A program made the translations under genes and the position numbers. Shown piece after piece: positions 19,174-28,774 of a stretch of 64,000 nt of DNA. Origin of the DNA: DATENM01 sp045807725 (GTDB lineage: Bacteria > Acidobacteriota > Blastocatellia > UBA7656); the NCBI GenBank assembly GCA_045807725.1, contig JBJMGV010000018.1:20937-84936 (forward strand). Reading direction: 5' to 3'. Position 1 is the first letter of the stretch, and the number at the start of each line of letters is the position of its first letter. A model generated the notes under the pieces. The model was not told where the DNA came from and did not search any database. It worked only from the letters and a program-made list of their open reading frames with translations.

Positions 19174-21147
19174 ATGGTCGATACGATTCAAATTGAGCGG
19201 GCCGGCCTCTTGAACCGCGAGCGCCTCTACCGCCAGATCGTCGAGACCGGCCTTGAAGGGATATGGATCATTGCCGTAGACGGCGAGACGATCTTCGCCA
19301 ACCAGCGCATGGCCGAGATGTTCGGCTGCGCGGTGACTGATCTGATCGGCCACTCGTCGTTCGACTTCGTCTTCCCCGAAGACTACGAGAACGCCCGCGC
19401 GCGTTACAAGATGGCGCGACAGCGGATCACCTTTGATCCCGACTTTCGCTTTCGGTGCAAAGACGGACGCGAGATATGGGTATTGGCCACGGGCGCGCCG
19501 CTCGAAGACGAAGAGGGCCATTTCTTAGGCGTGCTCGCCAAAATCATTGATGTCAGCCGCCGCAAGCAGGCCGAGCGGGCGCTCGAACAAAGCGAGCGCG
19601 AGTACCAGAACCTGCTTGAAAATCTCTCGCTCGGCGTTTATCGCACGACGCCCGATGGCGCGATTCTTTATGCCAATCGCGCGCTCATCGAGATGCTCGG
19701 CTACAGTGATTTTGCCGAGATCAGCGCGCGTGACCTTGAGCAAGAACTTGAAGCCGGGTATCCGCGCAGTGAATTTAAGCGGCGGCTCGAAGAGTGCGGT
19801 GAGATCAACGGCTTTGAAGCGGTCTGGAAGACTCGCAAGGGTGAGACGCTTTACGTCCGCGAGCATGCGCGCTGCATCCGTCACGTCGATGGGTGCGTCA
19901 AGTATTACGAAGGCACAGTCGAAGACATCACCGAACGCCGCCGCGCCGAAGAGCAGCTTAAAGAAAGCGAGATGCGCTACCGCGTCTTCATCGAGCAGAG
20001 CACGGAAGCCATCTGGCGCTTTGAAACCGAGCGGCCCATACCTGTGAGCTTATCCGAAGACGAGCAGATCGAGTGGATCTACCGCTACGGCTATCTCGCC
20101 GAGTGCAACACCGTGATGGCCGAGATGTATGGCTTCACGTCCATGCAAGAGATTCTCGGCGCAAGACTGCTTGATATGCTCACGCCTGAAGACCCCAGTA
20201 ATCTAGATTACCTGCGCGCCTTCGTTCGCGCGGGCTACAGGCTAAACAAGATGGAGACTCATGAGATCGACCGCTTCGGCAACAGAAAGCATTTCGTCAA
20301 CAGCCTCGTCGGCATCATTGAAGACGGGCATTTAGTGCGCGCCTGGGGCATGCAGCGCGATACGACCGAGCAGAAGCGGTTGGAACGCGAGCGCGAGGAG
20401 TTGAACACGCTGCTCGAACAGCGCGTCCGCGAGCGCACCGGCGAGCTTGAGCGCGCGAACTCGGAACTGGAATCGTTTACTTATTCAGTCTCGCACGACC
20501 TGCGTGCGCCGCTCCGCTTTGCCGCAGGACTTTTAGATATGCTTGAAAAGCGGGCCGGCTCAGCGCTTGATTCGACAAGTCTCGGCTACCTCGAAGCGAG
20601 CATTGATACGATAAGCGAGGCGGGCGACCTGATCGAAGAACTTCTCGCCTTTTCAAAACTCGCGCACACCGAGATGCTACGCGAAGCGGTAGATATCGGA
20701 GAGGTCTTTCGCGAAAGCGTGCAGAGCTGTCATATGGAATCGGTTGGGCGCGACGTTCATTGGGCCGTAGGTGATCTTCCCATCGTCTCAGGCGACGCGG
20801 CAATGCTACGGCTCGTCGCCAGAAATCTCGTCTCGAACGCGCTTAAGTATACGCGCCCGCGTGATCGCGCGGTGATCGAGATCTCTGTGCGGGAAGAGCA
20901 GCGCGAGTACGTCTTCGCAATCCGTGATAACGGTGTCGGCTTCGATCCGAAAGACGCGGATGGACTCTTCAAACCGTTCCAGCGCCTGCACACCGCCGCC
21001 GAGTTTGAAGGCACAGGAATTGGCCTTGCGCATGTGCAACGCATCATCGAGCGCCACGGCGGGCGCGTGTGGGCTGAAGGGCAAAAAGGTGTCGGAGCGA
21101 CGTTTTATTTTTCGCTCCCGAAAGCGATTGACAAACCAACTATGTAA
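19174..21147 (+). CDS. Soluble sensor histidine kinase with three PAS domains
   Basis: 657 aa without a transmembrane helix, so a cytoplasmic sensor. Three PAS/PAC modules (about 16-135, 141-260, 266-400) precede a coiled linker, a HisKA domain with SVSHDLRAPL (phospho-His H441) and an HATPase domain (about 545-650) with N-box NLVSNALKYT, G1 DNGVGFDP and G2 GTGIGLAHV. All kinase motifs are intact. GGAGG (19159-19163) serves ATG at 19174 and overlaps the end of the regulator gene. The third PAS contains an insertion (about 288-310) rich in acidic and aromatic residues. Ligand or cofactor (haem, flavin, none) cannot be told. Confidence 0.93.
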   Translation: MVDTIQIERAGLLNRERLYRQIVETGLEGIWIIAVDGETIFANQRMAEMFGCAVTDLIGHSSFDFVFPEDYENARARYKMARQRITFDPDFRFRCKDGREIWVLATGAPLEDEEGHFLGVLAKIIDVSRRKQAERALEQSEREYQNLLENLSLGVYRTTPDGAILYANRALIEMLGYSDFAEISARDLEQELEAGYPRSEFKRRLEECGEINGFEAVWKTRKGETLYVREHARCIRHVDGCVKYYEGTVEDITERRRAEEQLKESEMRYRVFIEQSTEAIWRFETERPIPVSLSEDEQIEWIYRYGYLAECNTVMAEMYGFTSMQEILGARLLDMLTPEDPSNLDYLRAFVRAGYRLNKMETHEIDRFGNRKHFVNSLVGIIEDGHLVRAWGMQRDTTEQKRLEREREELNTLLEQRVRERTGELERANSELESFTYSVSHDLRAPLRFAAGLLDMLEKRAGSALDSTSLGYLEASIDTISEAGDLIEELLAFSKLAHTEMLREAVDIGEVFRESVQSCHMESVGRDVHWAVGDLPIVSGDAAMLRLVARNLVSNALKYTRPRDRAVIEISVREEQREYVFAIRDNGVGFDPKDADGLFKPFQRLHTAAEFEGTGIGLAHVQRIIERHGGRVWAEGQKGVGATFYFSLPKAIDKPTM

Positions 21148-21760
21148 TCTATATGCTACGCGGGACGCATTTGACAGGTCCCCCTTTTAAGTTGAATTTT
21201 GGCAAGCTCTTCTCGTTTTGATCAGTCATGTGACGGGTTCACCCGCAGGCAGCTCCTACGATCCTTCCCACAGTGAGGGGGCTTCTACGGAGGAGAAGAA
21301 CGATGTCTAAAGCTTTCAATCAAGTGCTCAATTGACAGGTTGTAGCCCTCTTTGCCCTGGTCAGAGATCTCCTCTATCAATCGGCAGCATCTCCCAAGAA
21401 ACCAGCAACCAGGGCGGACGCATTGATAATTGGTGTGTCGCGAACGCGATTTCCCGCTCCGGGTTTACTCAGCGTCGGGAGAGGTGTGTTTTCTTGCCGG
21501 CGGAATTGCGCTATGCTGATACACTCCGCCCACCGGAGTAGAAGCTGGTTCCGTCAATGCTAGCGAAGGCTTCGGCCCATAAGGTGACTTGATGGCTAGA
21601 ACGAGGCCGGCGGTTCACAGTCGGCTAGCGGTCTTGATTCGAGATGGCTTAAACAGAACTTTCCCGGCCCTGTCGCCGCACGCAGGACCAGAAGGTTTGC
21701 TCGGCGCAAGCTCGGCCCGCACCACCCGCCTGGGACGAAGGCCATAAACAGGATGCTGAA
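21148..21760 (+). other. 613-bp non-coding stretch upstream of the polysaccharide locus
   Basis: No credible long gene on either strand. It holds a short, strongly translated-looking open frame (21303-21335), two copies of TTGACAGGT (21171 and 21332) and a 6-bp hairpin ACTCCG/CGGAGT (21523-21539). No riboswitch or T-box core is recognisable, and no convincing promoter could be fixed. It probably carries the promoter and leader of the BY-kinase operon. Confidence 0.6.
21303..21335 (+). CDS. Possible 10-codon leader peptide
   Basis: ATG at 21303 follows GGAGGAG (21289-21295) at 7 nt, one of the best ribosome sites in the window, but the frame stops after 10 codons (MSKAFNQVLN). It may be a leader peptide whose translation governs downstream folding, or the remnant of a lost gene. 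No clear codon run typical of an attenuator is seen. Confidence 0.3.
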   Translation: MSKAFNQVLN

Positions 21761-24175
21761 ATGTCAGACGAAAAGAACGAATTAGAAAAAGTCGTCATTC
21801 CTGATGAGGTGTCGCTTCAGCCTGCTTACCCGAGGTCCGCCGACTTCAGTGTTGAGGGTGACTACAGCTACGGCTATGGCAGCAGGGAAGAGAGCGTGCG
21901 CGTCCGCGAAGTCTGGCGCACGGTGCGCAAGCATAAATGGCTGATCCTGGCCATCACCGTGATCATCACGGTCATCGTTGCAATCGAGATGTACCGCACG
22001 CCGTCGGTCTACGAGGCCTCGACGCTCATTGAAGTCGGCAAAGAAGACCCGCCGCCCGGAAAACCTGGCAGCTTCATCTTCCAGATGGACGACCCGATGA
22101 ACGTCAGCCTGAAGACCAAAATTCAGGCGCTTAAAAGCCCGGTGATCTTTCAGGCCGTCGTCCTCAAGCTGGGCCTCGACCAAAACCCGAAGTTCTTCAG
22201 CATTGGCGCAAAAAAATCGGTGATGGATGCAGTCAAACTTCTTGGTCAGCGGGTGTCGGGAAACCCGGCTAAGCTGCCTGAAGATGATGTTGACCTGACT
22301 GTTTCCGCGAAATCGTCCGTCCCTCTGACGCCCGAAGAGCAGGCCAAGCTTGAGCCTTACATGGACGCGGTGGACGGGGGCCTCACGGTCGTACCGGTGG
22401 TGGATACGCGCGATTTGAGGATATCTTTCCGCCATTCGGATCAGAAGATCGCCGCTGCCGTCGCCAACGCGGTTGCCGAAGTCTTCATCAAGCAAAACTT
22501 TGAATCGAAGACCGAAAAGTTCACGACAACCTCTGACTGGCTGGATCGCTCAACCCGCGAATTGAAGAGAAAGGTCCAGGAGGCCGAAGAGGCGCTTGCC
22601 AAGTACACGCGCGAAAACCACTTCTTTTCGACCGACGGCAAGGAGACGTTGATCGCCGATAAGCTTTCGCGCCTGCACGAGCAGGTGATGCGCGCCGAGA
22701 CCGAGCGCATGCTCAAGCAGTCGCTTTACGAAGAGGTGAAGATGGGCCGCGTCGCCCAACTGCCGGAAGCCTTCAGCGACCCGAAGAGCGCCGAATTGCA
22801 AAAGCAGTTTCAGGATCTCGCCGTTCAGCTTGCCGACTTTGAGACTAAGTATGGGCCGGATAATCCGCAGATCATTCAGGTGAAGCAGCGGATGATGGCG
22901 ATTCAGGGCCAGATCAACGAAAGCCGCAGCACGCTCGCCGAACGCCTCAAGGCCGATTACGAGCGGACCATGCGGGATGAGCAGTCGCTGAAGGCGGCGC
23001 TTGAAAAGGCGAAAGGCGAAGCGGTTCAGCAGAATCAGGCTGCGATTCAATTGAATATCCTCAAGCAGGATGTCGATACGGCCAACAAGCTCTACACCGA
23101 GTTTTTGCAGAACACCAATCAGGCCAACCTTCAGGTCGCCGAGCAGCACAACAACGTGCGTGTCATTACCCCGGCTCGCATTCCTAGAACACCCATCAGC
23201 CCGGCCCGTATGCGCACGATCACCATCAGCTTTATTCTGGCGCTTTCTGCCGGAGTCGGTCTGGCCATGTTCCTCGAATACATCGATAACACGATTAAGA
23301 CCGTCGAAGACGTTAGCCGTTACGTCCAGCTTCCGGCCTTGAGCGTCATCCCGCCGATTGGCTTGGTTCCGTCTCGCAGGATGCTTTCGGCAAAGGGAGC
23401 GAAGAAACTCAAATCTATTCCGGCAACCGTCAATGGAAACGGGCTGGCGAACGCGAAAGCTGAACAACTCGTCGCGCCTGATAGCCGCTCATCGGCAGCG
23501 GAAGCTTATCGCATCTTGAGGACCTCGGTGCTGCTCTCCTCGGCGGGTAAGCCGCCGAAAACCATTCTCGTGACGAGCGCGCAGCCCGGAGAAGGTAAAA
23601 CGACCACCGCCGTCAACACCGCCATCTCGCTATCGCAACTCGGCGCTTCGGTGCTGATCGTTGACTGTGACATGCGCAAGCCCTCGGCGCACAAGATTCT
23701 TGGCGTGGATAATATGCGCGGGTTGTCAACCTACTTGTCGCGCAGTGTTGGCGCTGACGGTTTGATCCAGAAGTTGCAGATGCCCAACCTCTCCTTGATT
23801 CCCAGCGGGCCGATTCCGCCAAACCCGGCAGAGTTGATTAGCTCCGAGAAGATGCGGGGGCTGCTTGATGATCTCTCCGACCGCTACGACCACATCATCA
23901 TCGACTCGCCGCCGCTGATGAACGTGACCGACCCGGTCATTCTTTCAACGATGGTGGACGGCGTGATCCTGGTTGTGCACGGCGGCAAGAGCACGCGTGA
24001 TGTCGTGCGCCGCGCCCGCCACGACCTGGATGCGGTCAACGCCAAGGTCTTCGGCGTGGTCTTGAATAACGTAGACCTGCGCCACGAAGGCTACGACAAT
24101 TATTATTACTATCGCTACTATTCCGCTTATGGTCAGGAAGTGACCGGCGCGGAAACTAACGGGCAGGCAGGCTGA
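21761..24175 (+). CDS. Wzc-type polysaccharide co-polymerase and BY-tyrosine kinase
   Basis: 804 aa inner-membrane protein that sets chain length and drives export of exopolysaccharide. Order: cytoplasmic N-terminus, transmembrane helix (about 65-85), Wzz-type periplasmic domain, long coiled-coil region (about 260-470), second transmembrane helix (about 485-505), then a cytoplasmic BY-kinase with Walker A QPGEGKTT (about 605-612), Walker A' LIVDCDMRKPS and Walker B HIIIDSPP. The tail has the tyrosine cluster YDNYYYYRYYSAYG (from about 777) for autophosphorylation. ATG at 21761 follows AGGATG. It opens the polysaccharide locus. No outer-membrane Wza gene is in view. Confidence 0.93.
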   Translation: MSDEKNELEKVVIPDEVSLQPAYPRSADFSVEGDYSYGYGSREESVRVREVWRTVRKHKWLILAITVIITVIVAIEMYRTPSVYEASTLIEVGKEDPPPGKPGSFIFQMDDPMNVSLKTKIQALKSPVIFQAVVLKLGLDQNPKFFSIGAKKSVMDAVKLLGQRVSGNPAKLPEDDVDLTVSAKSSVPLTPEEQAKLEPYMDAVDGGLTVVPVVDTRDLRISFRHSDQKIAAAVANAVAEVFIKQNFESKTEKFTTTSDWLDRSTRELKRKVQEAEEALAKYTRENHFFSTDGKETLIADKLSRLHEQVMRAETERMLKQSLYEEVKMGRVAQLPEAFSDPKSAELQKQFQDLAVQLADFETKYGPDNPQIIQVKQRMMAIQGQINESRSTLAERLKADYERTMRDEQSLKAALEKAKGEAVQQNQAAIQLNILKQDVDTANKLYTEFLQNTNQANLQVAEQHNNVRVITPARIPRTPISPARMRTITISFILALSAGVGLAMFLEYIDNTIKTVEDVSRYVQLPALSVIPPIGLVPSRRMLSAKGAKKLKSIPATVNGNGLANAKAEQLVAPDSRSSAAEAYRILRTSVLLSSAGKPPKTILVTSAQPGEGKTTTAVNTAISLSQLGASVLIVDCDMRKPSAHKILGVDNMRGLSTYLSRSVGADGLIQKLQMPNLSLIPSGPIPPNPAELISSEKMRGLLDDLSDRYDHIIIDSPPLMNVTDPVILSTMVDGVILVVHGGKSTRDVVRRARHDLDAVNAKVFGVVLNNVDLRHEGYDNYYYYRYYSAYGQEVTGAETNGQAG

Positions 24176-24255
24176 TCCGGGTTTGCTCTTCCGGGAAAGG
24201 GCTGACCTTTAAGGAATTCGCCGAGCAGGTCTTTGAGAGATCAGATGGTTCAATA

Positions 24256-25146
24256 TTGGATGCCGAGCCACTTACTGAAATGACTGCTGAACCATTAGCT
24301 ATTTCCCAGCAACCGGAGGCTGAGCCGTTCGACCTTTGTATCGAGGCCGGGCGCACAGAGAAGAATTACTGGCTCGACCTCTGGCGCTACCGCGAGTTGT
24401 TTTACTTTTTGGCGTGGCGTGACATCCTGGTTCGTTACAAGCAAACAGTGATCGGCGTCGCCTGGGCGCTCGTCCGGCCTTTCTTGACAATGGTCGTATT
24501 CACCTTCGTCTTTAATAAGGTAGCGAAGCTCTCGGCTCCCGGAGCCGCGCCTTATGCGCTGATGGTGTTTGCGGCGATGCTGCCCTGGCAATTTTTTTCG
24601 ACGGCCCTGAGCGAGTCGAGCAACAGCCTTATCGGCAATGCCAACTTGATCTCGAAAGTTTATTTCCCGCGACTCATTGTACCGGCGGGGTCTGTGATCA
24701 CGAGCTTCGTGGACTTCCTGATCACGCTGGTGTTGATGGCCGTGATGATGGGCTGGTATGGATTCTTGCCGGACTGGCGATTGGCGACCCTGCCGCTTTT
24801 CATCGCGCTGGCCTTCGGCGCGGCCTTCGGCGCGGGGCTGTGGCTATGCGCGCTGAATGTGAAGTATCGTGACTTTCGTTACATCGTTCCATTCATCGTG
24901 CAGTTTGGCCTTTTCGTTTCGCCGGTTGGCTTCAGCAGCGACCTCGTGCCGGAGCGCTGGCGATTGCTTTATGCCTGCAACCCGATGGTCGGCGTGATCG
25001 ACGGCTTCCGCTGGGCGCTGCTGCGCGGCGAAGCGCGCCTCGACGGTTCGGGGCTGCTGATTTCAATCATTCTCACCTTCGCCCTATGCGCTTCGGGCAT
25101 CTGGTACTTCCGCCGTATGGAGCGCACGTTCGCCGACGTAATCTAG
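24256..25146 (+). CDS. wzm: ABC-2 type polysaccharide export permease (Wzm-like)
   Basis: Membrane half of an exporter for lipid-linked O-antigen or capsule; 296 aa with about six hydrophobic helices. The cytoplasmic amphipathic start is followed by the family signature RELFYFLAWRDILVRYKQT (about 50-68) and GVAWALVRP, then ISKVYFPRLIVP near 135. The track of this gene begins with TTG at 24256; ATG at 24280 is an alternative that removes only eight acidic residues, and neither has a strong ribosome site. It is followed 22 bp later by its ATPase. Pairing a Wzm with a Wzc-type kinase is uncommon. Confidence 0.93.
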   Translation: MDAEPLTEMTAEPLAISQQPEAEPFDLCIEAGRTEKNYWLDLWRYRELFYFLAWRDILVRYKQTVIGVAWALVRPFLTMVVFTFVFNKVAKLSAPGAAPYALMVFAAMLPWQFFSTALSESSNSLIGNANLISKVYFPRLIVPAGSVITSFVDFLITLVLMAVMMGWYGFLPDWRLATLPLFIALAFGAAFGAGLWLCALNVKYRDFRYIVPFIVQFGLFVSPVGFSSDLVPERWRLLYACNPMVGVIDGFRWALLRGEARLDGSGLLISIILTFALCASGIWYFRRMERTFADVI

Positions 25147-25168
25147 CTTCGAGGCTGATCGTTTCGCA

Positions 25169-26479
25169 ATGAGCGACGTTATTATCCGTGCCGAGAACTT
25201 AGGCAAGAAGTACCGGATTCGTCACCAGCACGAGCGACAGCGCTACGTCGCGTTGCGCGATGTGTTCACCGATAAGCTTCTGGCTCCCTGGCGGTGGATG
25301 CAGGGACGTAGCGCGAATGGCAGCGGCGATGGCGCTTCGCATTCGGCGTCTGCCGCTCACCCAAAAGCGGAAGACTTCTGGGCGCTGAAGGACATCTCGT
25401 TTGAGATCATGCAGGGCGAAGTCGTCGGCATCATCGGGCGCAACGGCGCGGGTAAATCGACGCTATTGAAAATCCTCAGCCGCATCACCGAGCCAACCGA
25501 AGGGCGTGTAAGAATTCGCGGTCGCGTCGCCAGCTTATTAGAGGTGGGCACAGGTTTTCACCCCGAGTTGACCGGGCGTGAAAACATCTACCTGAACGGC
25601 GCGATTCTTGGAATGACCAGGGCCGAGATCAAATCAAAGTTTGACGAGATTGTTGCGTTCGCGGAAGTGGAGAGGTTTCTCGACACGCCTGTAAAACGCT
25701 ATTCATCTGGTATGTATGTACGGCTCGCCTTTGCCGTAGCCGCCCACTTAGAGCCGGAAATCTTAATTGTCGATGAAGTTCTGGCCGTAGGCGATACGGA
25801 GTTTCAGAAGAAGTGTTTGGGTAAGATGGAGAAAGTGAGTCAGAGTGGGCGAACCGTCTTGTTCGTCAGCCATAATATGTCGGTTATCTGTGATCTTTGT
25901 AGCCGGGCGCTGTTGGTGGATCGAGGTTCTATTGTAATGAGCGGGTCTTCGGCTGAAGTCACAAACCGTTATCTAAACGACAGCACATCGAATCAAGTGC
26001 GGGGAAGGATTGGCGAAAGCGACGCCGAAATAATAGATGCTTTTATAGAGGACGACAGTGGACAACCCATCGCCACAGCGACCTTAGACCAACCGCTGGT
26101 GATCCGCATCCGATACTTCTTACGGCATCCAGAGAAAACCCATACGTTAATGCTCCAGTTTTCGACTACGGATGGGCACGCGGTATGGACAACAGAAACT
26201 GCGCCGGGCTTGATGAGCGCGGCAGGCCCAAGTCAGGAGATCAGAGAGGCCAGGATTCACATATCTAAAGTTCATCTCTATCCTAAGACCTATTTCTTAG
26301 GGGTGGGGATCATGCATTATGGCGTCGGCCCGTTAGTGTGGGACAAGGCACATGCGCGAATCGTCGTAATCTCTGAAATCCCCCTGCCCCATCAAGGCTA
26401 CGATCCGCCGCGCCTTAACAATGTGGTTATGGATCATCAATGGACTGGAGCGGGGGCCGTCGGCGCGGCTATTAATTGA
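25169..26479 (+). CDS. wzt: Polysaccharide ABC exporter ATPase with C-terminal substrate-binding domain (Wzt-like)
   Basis: 436 aa. The nucleotide-binding domain has Walker A GRNGAGKST (90-98), signature YSSGM (178-182) and Walker B ILIVDE (198-203). A poorly conserved linker rich in Ser/Gly/Ala (about 47-64) precedes the main fold. Residues about 270-420 form a beta-rich domain like Wzt_C of E. coli O9a, which recognises a terminal modification on the finished chain before export. Several possible capping enzymes (methyltransferases, carbamoyltransferase) lie in the same locus. ATG at 25169. Confidence 0.93.
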   Translation: MSDVIIRAENLGKKYRIRHQHERQRYVALRDVFTDKLLAPWRWMQGRSANGSGDGASHSASAAHPKAEDFWALKDISFEIMQGEVVGIIGRNGAGKSTLLKILSRITEPTEGRVRIRGRVASLLEVGTGFHPELTGRENIYLNGAILGMTRAEIKSKFDEIVAFAEVERFLDTPVKRYSSGMYVRLAFAVAAHLEPEILIVDEVLAVGDTEFQKKCLGKMEKVSQSGRTVLFVSHNMSVICDLCSRALLVDRGSIVMSGSSAEVTNRYLNDSTSNQVRGRIGESDAEIIDAFIEDDSGQPIATATLDQPLVIRIRYFLRHPEKTHTLMLQFSTTDGHAVWTTETAPGLMSAAGPSQEIREARIHISKVHLYPKTYFLGVGIMHYGVGPLVWDKAHARIVVISEIPLPHQGYDPPRLNNVVMDHQWTGAGAVGAAIN

Positions 26480-26507
26480 GCGTGCGCAGACTCGTTAAGA
26501 GTAATTA

Positions 26508-27704
26508 ATGTATACCGCAGAGTCTTTGACCTCTTTACGATCTGAGACAAGACCGAAGTCCTTATCCGATCCGTCGCCTCGCATCGGGTTATATCTTCTA
26601 TCGGCTAATCGGACCGCGTACCTTATTTCCAAGATTCTTGCATTGGGTGGCTGCCATGTGTGGGTGCGGTTTGAAATCCCGCTGGAAGAATTGCTCAGGA
26701 AATCAAACCAATTGGCCGACATTGAAAAAGAATATTGCTCCTGGCTTTTTTCTGAGACACATGTTGAGATTTTGGATGGCGGCGATGCCCCCCCAGCCGT
26801 TGATTGTTTACTTTATCAAGTTGACTATTCGCGCCCTCGCCAACCTGAAGCGTTGTTGGCCTGGATGGCTAAGTCCGGTCACATAACGGCATGGAATACG
26901 AATTACGCGGAAAAAGATTGGTGGCAGCTTTTTAGCACCGATCTCCGAATGGCTATCAAATTCACTAGATTCTTGCTACGCACTTCTCGCGTCGTGGTGG
27001 CTTGCGGCAGAACTCGGCTGCGGCCCACTACGGTTTTGAGCCGAGGCCAACGGCAGGGCTATTTTGTGCATCCCAAGTTCCTGCGCGAGCCGGAACTCTA
27101 TGCGGAAATGTTTGCCGAAAGCTGGAGCGCCGAGTCTCCACGCCCAGTCCGTTTGATTTTCTCCGGCAATCCTGTACCGGAGGAGCGTCGTCAACTCATA
27201 GACAGACTCAAGGGCTTTTTGTCAGAACAGCCGGATGTCCAACTGATCGATCACTATGAAAAAATAGCGACGCGTGCGGCCTTGCCATCTTCTGACAAGG
27301 CGCTGGTCTTGTGGATGGTGCGCGCCAATTCACGTGACCCGCAATGGCACTTGCGCCGCGACGTTATTCCGCCGTCGCAGTGGCCGCTGGTCCTGCGAAT
27401 GTGTGATTTTGCATTCTGCCCGCCGGGGGACGAACGCAAGACTCACCGTGTCGTCGAAGCGCTCTTGCAGGGTGTCATTCCCATCCTCGATTGCCCAGAG
27501 GAATATGACTTAGGCTTGCGCGATGGCGTGAACTGTCTTGTTGTTTGCAATGGACAGTGGGACAAAGGGGTGCAACGCGCATTAAGTATGCCTGCCGAAG
27601 AGGTCATCCGACTCCGAAGGGCGATTCAAGAACTGGCACAAACTGAACTATACCCCACAGGTGCGGCACGCCGCTGGTTATGCCGCTTGGGCTTTGAGCG
27701 TTGA
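26508..27704 (+). CDS. Putative glycosyltransferase, family uncertain
   Basis: 398 aa, soluble. The C-terminal half has the arrangement LRMCDFAFCPPGDERKTHRV followed by EALLQGVIPILD, which resembles the nucleotide-sugar-binding end of exostosin (GT47) and GT4 enzymes: an acidic/His cluster, then a Gly-rich turn that swaps to a new strand. The N-terminal half is a Rossmann-like set of strands (IGLYLLSANRTAYLISKILAL). No transmembrane helix. It sits 28 bp after wzt and 71 bp before a GT2 gene. Its base use is slightly more A/T-rich than the upstream genes. Donor and acceptor unknown. Confidence 0.6.
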   Translation: MYTAESLTSLRSETRPKSLSDPSPRIGLYLLSANRTAYLISKILALGGCHVWVRFEIPLEELLRKSNQLADIEKEYCSWLFSETHVEILDGGDAPPAVDCLLYQVDYSRPRQPEALLAWMAKSGHITAWNTNYAEKDWWQLFSTDLRMAIKFTRFLLRTSRVVVACGRTRLRPTTVLSRGQRQGYFVHPKFLREPELYAEMFAESWSAESPRPVRLIFSGNPVPEERRQLIDRLKGFLSEQPDVQLIDHYEKIATRAALPSSDKALVLWMVRANSRDPQWHLRRDVIPPSQWPLVLRMCDFAFCPPGDERKTHRVVEALLQGVIPILDCPEEYDLGLRDGVNCLVVCNGQWDKGVQRALSMPAEEVIRLRRAIQELAQTELYPTGAARRWLCRLGFER

Positions 27705-27775
27705 AAGCGACCGCAAATTCTGAATGCCTTCTCGTACCTGATCGTAAACGGGATTGCAAAGGGATGATGTACTGA

Positions 27776-28765
27776 ATGCGGGATCTGGTTTCGATTCTTA
27801 TTCCGTGTTACAACAGCGCCCCGTGGATAGGGCGGGCCATCGAAACGGCGCTCGCGCAGACGTGGCCGAATAAAGAGGTCGTCGTTCTGGATGACGGATC
27901 AACGGACGGGAGCTTTGAAGTCATCCAGCAGTATGCGTCACAGATTCGCGTGGCAAGGCAAGCCAACCGTGGGCAGAATGCTTCTCGCAACCGTCTCACG
28001 GAATTGAGTCGCGGCGCGTGGCTGGCCTATCTCGACGCCGACGATGAAATGTCTCCCGACTGTGTTGAAAAAAAAATGGAGTTTGCTCAAGAGGCAGATG
28101 CCGTTTACGGAACGGTGGAAGTCGCCTGCTTTCTCGATCTGGAGAAGACTCGCTATACGGTTCAAACTGCCGAGACGTTTGCAGACCCCATCGTAGCAGC
28201 TTTCTGGTGGAGTTATCCTAATACAAGCTCTTTCATGTTCCGCAAAGCAGCCGTGTTGGACGTGGGCGGGTGGAACGCGGAGATCAAGAACTGCACCGAT
28301 TATGATCTCTACTTCAAACTGCTGATTAAGAATAAGCGTTTCCGCGCGGCTCCTGAATCTCAGACGCTATATCGACAATGGAGTACATCCCAGGCCGTTT
28401 ACCAAGACCCGCAACGCAAGCTTCGGACTCGCCTTCAGGTATTATGGCACGCGGCGCACGAGTTCGATGCGGCGGGGTTGCTCAACAACGAACGACGCGA
28501 GGCATTCGAGCAAGCCGCCTTCGGTGTCGTGCGGATGCTTTATAACTTCAATCCCGTGGTCGCTCACCGCGAGTACGCCAAGTTAATAGGATGGAATCCG
28601 CGCTTCCATCCGACCGCAAAGACCTTCTCTCCAACGTACAGGTCTGTATACAAGCTCGCAGGATTTGCGGTGACTGAACATCTGGCCTATTTGGCGCGGC
28701 GGCTGAACCCGGTAACTAAGCCGCTCCCCGGTGTCGATCCTAAGACGGGGCTACCTTATACCTAA
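27776..28765 (+). CDS. Family 2 glycosyltransferase (GT-A fold)
   Basis: 329 aa. The first 110 residues are a GT2 domain: VSILIPCYNSAPWIGRAIE start, VVLDDGSTDGS for nucleotide binding and LDADDEMSPD for the metal-binding DxD. A later ED-like region (NCTDYDLYFKLLIK) provides the catalytic base area. The C-terminal 100 residues are helical without clear membrane spans. It probably adds one sugar to the lipid-linked repeat on the cytoplasmic face. GGGATG lies 12 nt before ATG at 27776; the PIG-L gene follows after 9 bp. Confidence 0.9.
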   Translation: MRDLVSILIPCYNSAPWIGRAIETALAQTWPNKEVVVLDDGSTDGSFEVIQQYASQIRVARQANRGQNASRNRLTELSRGAWLAYLDADDEMSPDCVEKKMEFAQEADAVYGTVEVACFLDLEKTRYTVQTAETFADPIVAAFWWSYPNTSSFMFRKAAVLDVGGWNAEIKNCTDYDLYFKLLIKNKRFRAAPESQTLYRQWSTSQAVYQDPQRKLRTRLQVLWHAAHEFDAAGLLNNERREAFEQAAFGVVRMLYNFNPVVAHREYAKLIGWNPRFHPTAKTFSPTYRSVYKLAGFAVTEHLAYLARRLNPVTKPLPGVDPKTGLPYT

Positions 28766-28774
28766 CCCCGGCAT

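Noticed and set aside
21541..21760. A c-di-GMP or similar riboswitch before the BY-kinase gene
   Set aside because: I looked for the conserved core motifs and could not find them; calling one would be a guess.
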